Positions 36,801 to 41,724 of a DNA stretch of 64,000 bases are shown in pieces. This DNA is from Uloborus plumipes (lineage: Eukaryota > Arthropoda > Arachnida > Araneae > Uloboridae): positions 38,393 to 102,392 of the forward strand of contig JAXGGA010003449.1 of NCBI GenBank assembly GCA_038373865.1. The letters run 5' to 3'. The notes beneath the pieces were generated by a model. The model saw only the letters and a list, made by a program, of their open reading frames with translations. It made no database searches and was not told the DNA's origin. The number at the start of each line of letters is the position of its first letter. Position 1 is the stretch's first letter. The position numbers and the translations under genes were made by a program.

Positions 36801-37064
36801 ATTTTACAAAATAGTACAGAATAATTTGCTACATCACACAAGAAAATAGCGCTAATCAACTGAAAACATTTTTGAATCTTGGTGAAAAAAAGGTGGAAAC
36901 ACTAACAACCAGATTACATACTGAATTCTTCCGTTCATGGATGAAAGCAAATATTTATAGTGTTATAGAAAAAAATCACACACACAAAAACTTACTTGCA
37001 AAATAGTAACAGGTATGGGTCTTTTTTGAAAATACTGCTTAGATATTTTTGTTTTTGGAGACAT
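450..37064 (-). CDS. TDRD12: TDRD12-like Tudor/helicase protein, N-terminal 1,214 codons in 15 exons (continues left of window)
   Basis: Coding exons in transcript order: 37064-36996, 33471-33322, 32372-32290, 25342-25295, 24694-24575, 22375-22320, 21741-21589, 19695-19424, 18861-17174, 15378-15330, 12710-12526, 12237-12183, 10800-10256, 6595-6541, 563-450. Every junction has AG/GT splice sites and the frame closes across all 14 joins, which is strong internal support. Residues 16-226 form an extended Tudor module: the LLDYG turn of the Tudor barrel at about 104-108, and KCVNDEFVERKYAQY at 205-219, which resembles the KVCVNDDLVAKNYACY stretch I recall for vertebrate TDRD12. Family knowledge: TDRD12 and the fly Yb proteins act in germline cytoplasmic granules with Piwi proteins in piRNA biogenesis. 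Residues about 227-1176 are a low-complexity Ser/Asn/Pro linker. The DEAD-like helicase, second Tudor and CS domains are expected beyond the window. A further small exon between 6541 and 563 cannot be excluded. Paralogues such as TDRD1/TDRD5 fit less well. Confidence 0.75.
564..2385. other. Intronic AT-rich DNA
   Basis: Part of the 6-kb intron 14 of the TDRD12-like gene. It holds a 28-base A run (about 841-868) and (TAA/TAAA)n near 2100-2160. No coding or structured element recognised. Confidence 0.5.
2386..2940. repeat. Degenerate tandem repeat, four units of roughly 110-150 bp
   Basis: Four diverged copies start at about 2386, 2530, 2641 and 2787. Each begins GGTTCAAWRTTGAACSAAAAAT, then TGTTCAAATCGGAAA, GGAATGA, GATCTTTC and AAAAAGTTTGTTC. 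The array ends in GGTCAGACAGAACGACCGACC. No coding potential. Confidence 0.75.
3018..3090. repeat. Minisatellite with CTTGGCGATATTTTTTGGA unit
   Basis: About three to four copies of a 19-25-bp unit containing TTGGCGATATTTTTT. The same TTGGCGATA word appears again near 4240-4370. Confidence 0.75.
3782..4558. mobile_element. 777-bp element with 15-bp inverted ends TACTTCCTTTTACGT
   Basis: TACTTCCTTTTACGT at 3782-3796 is repeated inverted at 4544-4558. Just inside the left end is a short hairpin (CTTCCTTTTACG...AAAGGAAG). The body holds a TGTATGTGCGGA microsatellite (about 3998-4052) and palindromic TTGGCGATATGTCGCCAA blocks. No transposase, so a non-autonomous element. A short reading frame across the microsatellite is an artefact. 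Confidence 0.65.
4236..4375. repeat. TTGGCG/CGCCAA palindrome cluster
   Basis: CTTGGCGATATGTCGCCAAG at 4248-4267 is a near-perfect hairpin. It is followed by CGCCAAG, ACTTGGCG, ACATATCGCCAAG and CTTGGCGC within 130 bp. The words match the minisatellite near 3.05 kb and the hairpin at 23.6 kb. Confidence 0.7.
4603..5300. mobile_element. Tigger/pogo-type non-autonomous element
   Basis: Left end TA|CAGTTGAACCTGTTTATCTT and right end (reverse complement) TA|CAGTCAAACATGTCTATTTC are similar, and each is flanked by TA. CAGT ends with a TA duplication are characteristic of pogo/Tigger elements. The 698-bp body has no open transposase. Confidence 0.5.
6541..6595 (-). CDS. TDRD12: TDRD12-like exon 14
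   Basis: A 55-nt exon encoding CDTQDEDFTPNPTHMTNT (residues 1159-1176), bounded by TTTTAG and GTAGGT. In frame with exon 13 and with exon 15. Confidence 0.55.
6596..10255. other. Intron 13 of TDRD12-like gene, no recognised element
   Basis: AT-rich intron with runs of G (8350-8360, 8881-8890) and A. Small open frames here have no family resemblance and biased AT-rich composition. Confidence 0.5.
10256..10800 (-). CDS. TDRD12: TDRD12-like exon 13
   Basis: An open 545-nt exon, residues 977-1157. It starts NTSNPVYDVTSPEKC, has the basic amphipathic segment SFSRYKNILMKKKLASQG and then a long acidic/Asn/Ser region ending in DTDDLLLATLNENKVDRL. The latter resembles a helix-forming acidic motif. 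It is disordered in character, with no known domain. Acceptor TTTTTTAG, donor GG|GTAAGT. Confidence 0.68.
12183..12237 (-). CDS. TDRD12: TDRD12-like exon 12
   Basis: A 55-nt exon encoding EPSTFESKEASLSVDKNE (residues 959-976) after a split Leu codon. Acceptor ATCATAG, donor GTAAGT. It is an acidic/Ser-rich linker piece, accepted because it preserves the frame. Confidence 0.6.
12526..12710 (-). CDS. TDRD12: TDRD12-like exon 11
   Basis: Residues 897-957. It contains DKFLKYKNLLTARKSS, a short basic amphipathic segment that reappears in exon 13. The remainder is acidic and polar. Acceptor TTTTAG, donor TT|GTAAGT. Confidence 0.65.
13178..13885. repeat. Long fold-back (inverted) repeat, arms about 215-230 bp
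   Basis: The left arm (about 13178-13400) and the reverse complement of the right arm (about 13660-13885) share an ordered series of words: TTTTTGGGATAA, ACATGTCTGA, GAAAAATATTCA and GATTTTTAT..., then GATGGAGC/AATGGAGC. I estimate the arms at about 70-75% identity with a spacer of about 260 bp. It sits inside intron 10 and would form a long imperfect double-stranded stem in the pre-mRNA. No coding content; probably a fold-back MITE. Confidence 0.7.
15330..15378 (-). CDS. TDRD12: TDRD12-like exon 10
   Basis: A 49-nt exon: one base completes the split Asn codon, then VNEIMENTKSPFVEEL follows. It keeps the phase between exons 9 and 11. Acceptor TTTTTAG, donor GTAAAT. On its own the coding call is weak; frame continuity supports it. 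Confidence 0.6.
15379..15999. other. Intronic DNA without recognised features
   Basis: Continuation of intron 9 between exon 10 and the fold-back at 16.0 kb. AT-rich; nothing recognised. Confidence 0.4.
16000..16595. repeat. Second fold-back inverted repeat, arms about 150 bp
   Basis: The left arm (about 16003-16165) matches the reverse complement of about 16435-16590. Shared words in order: TTTCAGATATAAATCA, CAATTATTTTTATT, GATAATTA.CAT.AAAACAA, AAATTTAAC and CATCGAC. Located in intron 9. It differs in sequence from the 13.2-kb fold-back, so it is a different family. Confidence 0.7.
17174..18861 (-). CDS. TDRD12: TDRD12-like exon 9: 562-codon Ser/Pro-rich exon with 50-residue tandem repeats
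   Basis: A 1,688-nt exon with no stop codon, residues 318-879. It opens with NPTLQKLLKLRLSKSPT and carries many SP/SPK/SPR sites, which would be possible proline-directed phosphorylation sites. Residues about 443-706 consist of roughly five tandem copies of a 50-residue unit centred on LLKQRLS, followed by S(S/D)SDQSKV.STD.TQ...NPL. The rest is Asn/Ser-rich. The unusual length, composition and repetition suggest rapid expansion by DNA duplication. It is unlikely to be a retrogene because it splices in frame at both ends. Confidence 0.7.
17695..18489 (-). repeat. 150-bp coding tandem repeat within exon 9 (about 5.3 units)
   Basis: In the translated exon, the LLK of each LLKQRLS core recurs every 50 residues four times running (starting at codons whose first bases lie near 18408, 18258, 18108 and 17958), then after 53 residues. 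The DNA shows the same period of 150 bp, with phrases such as CTTTGTTTCAATA recurring on the plus strand. Units 1 and 5 carry a three-residue insertion (LLE / LSE) at the same spot, suggesting a shared ancestral unit. Confidence 0.85.
19424..19695 (-). CDS. TDRD12: TDRD12-like exon 8 (start of linker)
   Basis: Ninety codons (residues 227-317), acidic then polar, with a basic patch TVRKKTMVDP. No recognised domain. It ends ...PEKQK in phase 0 at GTGAGT and begins the long disordered linker. Confidence 0.65.
19862..20160 (+). mobile_element. 5'-truncated non-LTR retrotransposon 3' end with 14-bp target duplication
   Basis: The 299-bp insert is flanked by an exact 14-bp duplication AACTTTTCCCACTG at 19848-19861 and 20161-20174, and ends in an A tail of about 12. 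It encodes (from about 19870) RVACFRTLTGHDYLQAHLHK... and then CVLCNTSPMTGKHLFSCP. That is the C-terminal TGH/zinc-binding segment usual after the RNase H or reverse transcriptase part of arthropod non-LTR elements. The perfect duplication suggests a fairly recent insertion. It lies in intron 7 of the TDRD12-like gene. Confidence 0.88.
19937..20185 (+). pseudogene. Non-LTR retrotransposon ORF2 C-terminal fragment
   Basis: An in-frame coding remnant with a C..C...H....C arrangement (CVLC...MTGKHLFSC) and the HLHKI.LA..PDC phrase common in Jockey/RTE-like ORF2 tails. Its last residues read through the A tail and the duplicated target into host DNA. The reverse transcriptase is missing. Confidence 0.7.
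20211..20600 (+). mobile_element. Helitron 5'-end relic
   Basis: Starts A|TCTACTTATATTAAAAAC, the same 5' end as the neighbouring Helitron at 20601 and preceded by A. It lacks a recognisable 3' hairpin/CTAG before the second copy begins, so it is truncated, or it was invaded by the second copy. Confidence 0.55.
20601..20993 (+). mobile_element. Non-autonomous Helitron, 393 bp
   Basis: Begins TCTACTTATATTAAAAACAG after an A and ends GGCTGCTAG before a T, fitting Helitron insertion between A and T with 5' TC and 3' CTAG. A hairpin (AGGAAGC / GCTGCCT, one mismatch, loop TAATCTA) lies 8-10 nt before the CTAG. No Rep/helicase coding. Confidence 0.68.
21589..21741 (-). CDS. TDRD12: TDRD12-like exon 7 (end of extended Tudor domain)
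   Basis: Encodes residues 176-226, including V.GVEDGCIVGSLFY and KCVNDEFVERKYAQY. This is the most recognisable TDRD12 stretch: a beta strand followed by the short helix that closes the extended Tudor fold. Splice sites are TTTCTAG and G|GTAAGA. Confidence 0.78.
21825..22034. mobile_element. 210-bp MITE with GGGGCTGTCCA inverted ends
   Basis: Left GGGGCTGTCCACCAATGGTA and right (reverse complement) GGGGCTGTCCATAAATGATG. Two internal direct repeats of GTGACAAAGAAAGGGAGGGGTA-like sequence (near 21887 and 21966). I do not see a clean target duplication. In intron 6. Confidence 0.65.
22320..22375 (-). CDS. TDRD12: TDRD12-like exon 6
   Basis: A 56-nt exon, residues 158-175 (PVETWDTSAVGYIESLTK). 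It corresponds to the W..AA..Y...L segment of vertebrate TDRD12. Acceptor CCCTAG, donor G|GTATGT. Intron 5, upstream of it, carries the ISXO2/Merlin-like exon on the opposite strand. Confidence 0.7.
23212..23516 (+). pseudogene. ISXO2/IS1595 (Merlin-like) transposase N-terminal exon, decayed
   Basis: An open frame beginning MSSGGSVVEKYQ contains EFLREVGLLKSE and a zinc-ribbon-like stretch ICTRCSSSMTIRNRKN then SDGYGCTTC. The C..C...M...SDGY.W.C pattern is that of ISXO2/Merlin-type transposases common in arthropods. The second half of the ribbon looks damaged by small indels, since the expected W after DGYG is absent. It ends at a good donor, AAG|GTAAGT. Antisense within intron 5 of the TDRD12-like gene; no DDE catalytic domain is seen downstream. 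Confidence 0.5.
23601..23702. repeat. 102-bp near-palindromic hairpin element
   Basis: The left arm TTTTTCCTGTTGGTGCCAAA... (23601-23634) is matched inverted by ...TTTGGCGCCAACAGGAAAAA (23670-23702). The inner part continues to pair (ATCGATGT / ACATCGAA). It is rich in CGCCAAG/CTTGGCG. It probably arose as a tiny MITE; reading frames through it are not genes. Confidence 0.8.
24575..24694 (-). CDS. TDRD12: TDRD12-like exon 5
   Basis: Encodes residues 118-156, beginning LYSIQKDFLAHPYQAIEFKL. The sequence L..LP.QA.EF.L is the usual C-terminal edge of the Tudor core leading into the staphylococcal-nuclease-like part of the extended Tudor domain. Donor is GG|GTAAGT. Confidence 0.75.
25295..25342 (-). 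CDS. TDRD12: TDRD12-like exon 4 (Tudor LLDYG turn)
   Basis: A 48-nt exon encoding VYLLDYGRECEVTKD (residues 102-116). The DYG motif is the hallmark of the third and fourth strands of Tudor barrels, with the Tyr in the aromatic-cage region. It is too short to stand alone, but it joins exons 3 and 5 in frame. Confidence 0.78.
25343..27798. other. Intron 3 DNA between exon 4 and the Tc1 insertion
   Basis: AT-rich with scattered old repeat pieces. About 25510-25930 resembles the Helitron region at 20.3 kb in places (TTAATTARYGAAGATATYAATT). A lone CAGTGAAACCCCATTAC after TA near 27521 looks like a pogo/mariner end without a partner. Confidence 0.4.
28128..31789 (+). pseudogene. Tc1-like transposase, split and frameshifted
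   Basis: The first 29-30 codons (MPRAPQLTESEERVAWKM..., start of the paired-like HTH) are at 28128-28215. The rest resumes at 30886 with HLKRTKRSIYRIL, exactly where the hAT target duplication ends. A GRPF-like hook, then catalytic D in IFSDEKKW (about 31230), D in FQQDNAPIH (about 31490) and E in SPDLNPIENFW (about 31600) form a DD34E triad with 34 residues between the second D and the E. A one-base deletion near 31255-31262 shifts the frame before the second D. Total about 330 residues, as usual for the family. Confidence 0.85.
28216..30877. mobile_element. hAT element, 2,662 bp, inserted in the Tc1 transposase
   Basis: Perfect 12-bp inverted ends CAGGGCCGCGCC...GGCGCGGCCCTG, flanked by the 8-bp direct repeat CATTGCAG at 28208-28215 and 30878-30885. 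An 8-bp duplication with CAGGG ends is diagnostic of the hAT superfamily. The ends are markedly GC-rich against an AT-rich body. No hAT transposase (DDE/RNaseH, hATC) is visible, so it is non-autonomous. Confidence 0.9.
32290..32372 (-). CDS. TDRD12: TDRD12-like exon 3 (Tudor barrel)
   Basis: This exon encodes VLVALVTKKFYRARVIKIL and the start of the next strand (residues 74-101). The pattern is a typical Tudor beta1-beta2 hairpin (V.A...KFYRARV). It ends in phase 2 at GTATAT; the split Arg codon is completed by exon 4 across a 6.9-kb intron holding the Tc1/hAT nest. Confidence 0.75.
33322..33471 (-). CDS. TDRD12: TDRD12-like exon 2 (start of Tudor module)
   Basis: Fifty codons in phase 0, running from VKHPAHF to LPLKDT. 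It supplies the first strand and helix of the extended Tudor domain (residues 24-73). The acceptor is TTTTACAG and the donor is GTATGT. Confidence 0.75.
33533..34251 (+). mobile_element. Non-autonomous Helitron, 719 bp
   Basis: 5' A|TCTCCATATATTATTTCTC and 3' ...CACCTAG|T. A perfect hairpin-forming palindrome GCGGAATTCCGC ends 10-12 nt before the terminal CTAG, as in Helitrons. No Rep/helicase ORF. A GT/AT microsatellite follows at 34252-34285. Lies in intron 1, 60 bp upstream (in transcript sense) of exon 2. Confidence 0.72.
35396..36210. mobile_element. hAT-type MITE, 815 bp, with TGTCCAAAAC subterminal repeats
   Basis: Ends CAGGGTTGG...CCAACCCTG flanked by the exact 8-bp duplication GTAGAAAA (35388-35395 and 36211-36218). 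Both ends carry multiple copies of TTTTGGACAG/CTGTCCAAAA, at 35410-35520 and 36105-36200. Such clusters in hAT elements are typically transposase-binding sites. No transposase. In intron 1 of the TDRD12-like gene. Confidence 0.85.
36996..37064 (-). CDS. TDRD12: TDRD12-like exon 1 (start codon)
   Basis: The ATG is at 37064-37062 and 23 codons follow, ending in PIPVTILQ, which begins the Tudor fold (the same place as the LQLLVLKIEDP start of vertebrate TDRD12). The donor is GTAAGT at 36995. A good acceptor (poly-T then CAG) ends at 37068, just upstream of the ATG, so there is a non-coding 5' exon further right; a GAG|GTGAGT donor at 38221 is the best candidate for it. Confidence 0.7.
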
Positions 37065-37508
37065 TATCTGAAAAAAAAAAAAAAAATTTAAAACAAATAT
37101 TCTAAATGTTGAAAATAATAAGTTAAAGTTTCAAAAAACAAGAAAAAACAATAATGGAGTAAAATTCTACAGTTGAAAAAGTATTGGCAAAGAAAATGTT
37201 CAAAGTGTTTTTATAAATAAAATAAATATTCAAAGCATAAAAAATGAAAGAACATGTTTTGCTAAGTACTTAGAATAATAAGTATTCAAAGCATTTAGCA
37301 ATCCATATTTCAGTGTATATGCAGCACAGGGGCCAGCTGATTCTGCAAGTTGACCAAATTAAGATCAGCTGATTTCTGATGAACCACATATCCATCGAGG
37401 TTTTTTAGGTCCTTTTTTTTCTTTTGGTAAAAAAAGAACTATTTTGAGCATTTTTCTTGTTATATATGTTTTGAAGATAATTTAGACTACAATATAAATG
37501 TCATATGC

Positions 37509-37553
37509 TGACATTAGTTCTTTTTTTCTCGAAACAAAAGAACCAATGTCAGT
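37509..37553. repeat. 45-bp imperfect hairpin
   Basis: CTGACATTAGTTCTTTT pairs with AAAAGAACCAATGTCAG around a short loop. In the 5' UTR intron of the TDRD12-like gene. Function unknown. Confidence 0.55.
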
Positions 37554-38221
37554 ACATGCATGTGCTTTTTAAACAACTAACTCGCAAGAAAACCACATTG
37601 AAAAAACATAAGCACTCACAGATTAAAATTCTCATTGTAAAATTTAGAAAACGGTATTCGAACAGATAAAAGTTTCATAAAAGTATGAGCATATAAAATG
37701 TAGTCAACTACAACTTTGACAAAATACAGATTATATAATTAAATGCCTAGGTTTCTCACCACATCAGTTGAAAAACTGAGGAAATGTAATACCACAATGG
37801 TTATTATACACCACGCAAATAATGTAGCTTCATTAATTTAAAGGATGTTAACCACGTTGTTACGTGCTTTTCAAATATTTACTCGCGCCCACGATTCATA
37901 AACATGATTTTTGGTAAATGTCTATTTAAACCACTGGCCATTGATTCAAATGCACTGCGCATGATTCGTGACGATCTTTGCGACTTCGCCTTCTTCTGAG
38001 ATTGTCATACTACTTCTTTATACCTATTTTAAGATGGCAACATAAACTCATAAAGTTAAATATATAGCTCAGTGTCACAGCTCTTAACAATCAGCGCCCT
38101 CTTTTTCTTTCGATTTCGCTCTTTGAGAACTCTACATTTCAAATCTATGTTTATATTTTGATGTCAGATGCTTGCATTCAGCTTGTCAAACACATGGAAG
38201 AACAGTTCGCGTTTGACTCAC

Positions 38222-38310
38222 CTCCTCAGAACATTCAATTGAATGTTCGCTGTTTTGACTTTCGCGCCCGATAGGCAAACTTTGATGCGATTTTTGTTTG
38301 TTCAGCAAGA
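38222..38310. promoter_or_regulatory. Presumed divergent promoter of TDRD12-like and TMEM64 genes
   Basis: The two genes face away from each other. A candidate donor for a TDRD12-like 5' exon (GAG|GTGAGT, minus strand) lies at 38221, and the TMEM64 leader begins around 38.26-38.31 kb. The stretch is less AT-rich than its surroundings and contains TTTCGCGCCCGATAGG. No TATA box identified. Inference from gene layout. Confidence 0.4.
38229..38248. promoter_or_regulatory. Perfect 20-bp palindrome GAACATTCAATTGAATGTTC
   Basis: It reads identically on both strands and contains two GAAnnTTC half-sites separated by AATT. This resembles heat-shock-element modules, though the spacing (4 nt rather than 2) is not canonical. 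It falls in the candidate 5' exon of the TDRD12-like transcript. Confidence 0.5.
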
Positions 38311-38456
38311 TGGATATCGTTGAAAAACATCAGGAAAGAAAACGGGTTTACTTTTGTGAAAATTTTGTGTATCAGTTGACCCTCACTTCACTGCAGCACA
38401 AGAAAGGCATGAGGTCTGGCTTATGGGACTTAAAATTATTTTTTCAGAAGCAATAG
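38310..38456 (+). other. Upstream ORF in the TMEM64 leader (48 codons)
   Basis: An ATG at 38310 opens 48 codons (MDIVEKHQERKRVYFC...) before TAG. It precedes the TMEM64 start in another frame. No homology recognised. It could reduce translation of the main frame or be removed by a 5' UTR intron (a strong poly-T/CAG acceptor lies at 38446). Confidence 0.25.
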
Positions 38457-38586
38457 TGACATCGAGGGATTTGTTAATGTCTTATTCCTTTTTAAATCTG
38501 CATGTAAATAAACTAATGTCTGTGATAATCAACACTTTAAAAATAAAATTTATTACTGATACCACTCTTCAAGTCAGTGCTTTGAA

Positions 38587-39204
38587 ATGGCTGTCACCGA
38601 AACAAATGTTCCAGCATTTGAGATATCCCAACCTATGGTTTCTAGTGGTGATATGGTATTTGCTTCTATAAGTACAAAGGAATTGGATCGTGTTTCTTCT
38701 AATGCTATAGTAAGAACTCGAAGAAGAGCAAAGTGCCTTGTTTCAAAGATTCTCTCTCCTAAATTTTTGTTTTCCTTTATTCCAGCTTGTGCATTTTTTC
38801 TAGCCTTGACTTTTGTTTTAGTAGCTGGAAAAGATTATGTCAGATATGCTCTCGTGTGGTTGGATAATCAAGAAGAGTGGATTGTGTGTGTTATGTTCCT
38901 TATTTTATACACCGCAGTTTCTTTTCCTATGACATGGGGATATGTACTTTTGAATCTTGCCTGTGGATATCACTTCGGGCTCATTTTGGGGACCATTGTT
39001 ACTGCTGTTGCGGCTAGTGCTGGAATTGTTTTTGCTCATCTTCTTATGAAGCATTACTTCATTAGTGCAATAACAGCAAAACTTTTAGGCCCTGATGTGT
39101 TACGAGCAACTGTGTCAACTCTACAAAGTGCTCATGCATTCAAGTTGATTGCGATCTCTCGATTGACTCCAATACCATTTGGACTACAAAATGCTTTTTT
39201 TGCT
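38587..39204 (+). CDS. TMEM64: TMEM64 exon 1
   Basis: 206 codons holding the cytosolic N-terminus (with a basic RTRRRAKCLVSK patch before the first membrane segment) and most of the VTT domain, ending ...GLQNAFFA at donor GTAAGT. Confidence 0.92.
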
Positions 39205-41693
39205 GTAAGTAGTTACTTTTTTAATGTTTTTTTTCACTTTAATTCCATAATAGTTTAATCAAAAGTTATTATAATCAGCTATAATTTTTCAAATTCAATT
39301 TAGAACCTATATTTTACTGCAAGGGTACAATAACAACAGATTTTGATTTTCCCCTCACCAAAAGACAATGGAGTTCAAATACCTTAAAGAGGAGCCCCAA
39401 AAAACTTTGTTAGCACCTAGTGATTGCAATGATCCAGTCTCCATCATGATTTTCCCCAGTTGGGCACTCCTGGTTACTGTTATTTATTTTCATGAAAAAA
39501 AAAAAAACATTGTATAGATTATTCTGTTTTTTTTTAAATCTCTAATTTAATTAATTTGTCGGATATAGGGCAGAAACCGGGGCCTTGCTCTGGGCACCAA
39601 CTTCTAGAGGTAGGGGGAGGGGCAGCAAATTAAGCTACATTTTTTTTTTCATAATAAAACTCGACTTAAAAACTTCAAGGGATATGGGTAAGGGCAGCAG
39701 TTTTAAGATTGCTGTCCTGTCTTAGAAAACTAAGATTGATCACTGTTTGATTATCAGTCTTTTATATTGATTTATAATTTTTCAAATATATAATTTAATG
39801 TCATAAATTTAATTTAAAATCCTGCACATGGAAAATTACACTGTGATTCATATAACTGCTCAACAAATTTTCCTGTATTTTGAACTATAAACTTTAAATT
39901 ACTTTCTTCATTGCAAAATTCTTTTGACATTTATCTAAAAGAATAATTTTTTTCCAGAAAAACTACTTTCTATTAATTATTGTTTTTGCTAACACTGAAA
40001 ATGTTTTCGCTTGTATTATGTGCCATTTACAAACATGGTTCAAATTATAGCTCTAATTTCTTTGCATGACAGTCTCCTTACGAACTAAAACAAAGTTACA
40101 CCCTAAATTAAAGCGAATGCAACACTTGTAAGGCTGTTCGACCAATGGTGGATTTACAGATTTGGGAGCCTGTTATAGGTGCATTTAGAGAGGCCCTTCT
40201 GTCTATCTTGCAACTGTGTAAAATATCTATCTTGTGCATTTTTGAATCCCATTCAGGGCTCTTCAAGGTTGTAGAACCTCTTGCCATTACGACATGTGCA
40301 ACATGTTAAATCTGCCATTGTGTTTGACTAACTACAGTGCTCTACTCAGACCTGTCATTTGATTGGGGGGGGGGAATTACCCCCCTCCCTGACTTTGGGA
40401 AATCAATGTATTTACAGAAAGTGGAGGTGATTTTTGCTCTTTTTTGGTATCATTTTATTGCCCCTGAAACCCTTTGACCCCTGGAAAAGTTCAAAGTGAC
40501 AGGCCTGACTCTGCCTTTTACTATCTGTATGTTTATGTTTCACTCATCTGTTTGAAGTAGAGAAATTGCAGATATAAATGCACTGTATCATAAAGTTCTA
40601 CAAGCAAAATTCAAAAAATAGTGGAGAATGTTATTTTTCCTTAAAAGTAAACGAATAATGGAAGAAAACTAAAATGATAACAGTTGTATAACTAATCCAA
40701 CAACATTGAGACAAATGATTAAAAAATGATTATTTCATTGGGGGAGAAAAAGAAGAATAAAAGTTATAGTAACGAGATTGTCTGAAAGTTAAAACTTTTC
40801 TGTAAAAGAATGAAAAATTCTTAGAAGAAAATTTTTTGGGAAAAATAAAAATATTGATCATTTTGGGAATTCATTTTACATTAATATTTTCATTAAATAT
40901 TTTAAGTGATTGAAATAACACTCTTCTATAATCATATCAGTGTTGTTTCTGGAAAAAAAAAAAAACATCGTGTATTTTTATTTTTAAATGTGGAAAAGTT
41001 TTTGTATGAGCTGTAATGTACCAAAAAATTGTCCAAATTCTAAGTTTCATGAACAAATTTCCTTCGAAGTAAAATTAAATATTAAATTTAAAAATTGTTA
41101 CTGTTTTGTATCCCTTCTCATTGTTGCATTAATTTTTTTAGTTATAGTAGCTCAGCTAGTTACATTTCCTTTGATTTGAATTTTTGAAATCATATGCTCA
41201 AAGCGTAGCTTTGATAATTACAATTTTATTTTTTAATAAACTTTAATCTGATAGTTTTTGTGCAAAATGTTTTTTTTTCTAAAGAAAAAATGCATTTTGT
41301 GAGTCTGGAAAGTTTATAAGCGAAGTCATGAATTTGAATTCTCTAAACGTAGCAGATACCCTGTAGTTAAAGTCTGTATGAATGCATCACTTTTTAAGAT
41401 CTGTGATAAAATCTACGCATTTTAAGCGTCTTATTTTATATATTGTTATACATCATTTTCTCATAATACTCGTTGGGACTTTCATAACAGATTATGACGA
41501 CTATAAATGATTTGATATTATACGTTTTTCCATTAAAAATTTCTTTTACACAAAAATAAAGAAAATGTTCAAAAATATTTTCCTTTTTCACAAAATGGGG
41601 ACTCAAAAAATAAAACCTAGGTTGACCTCTGATCAACTTTCTCATCAAGCTAGATCAAGGTGACAGCCTCAGAGTAATTGTTAAACAAATGTT

Positions 41694-41724
<31 letters not shown>

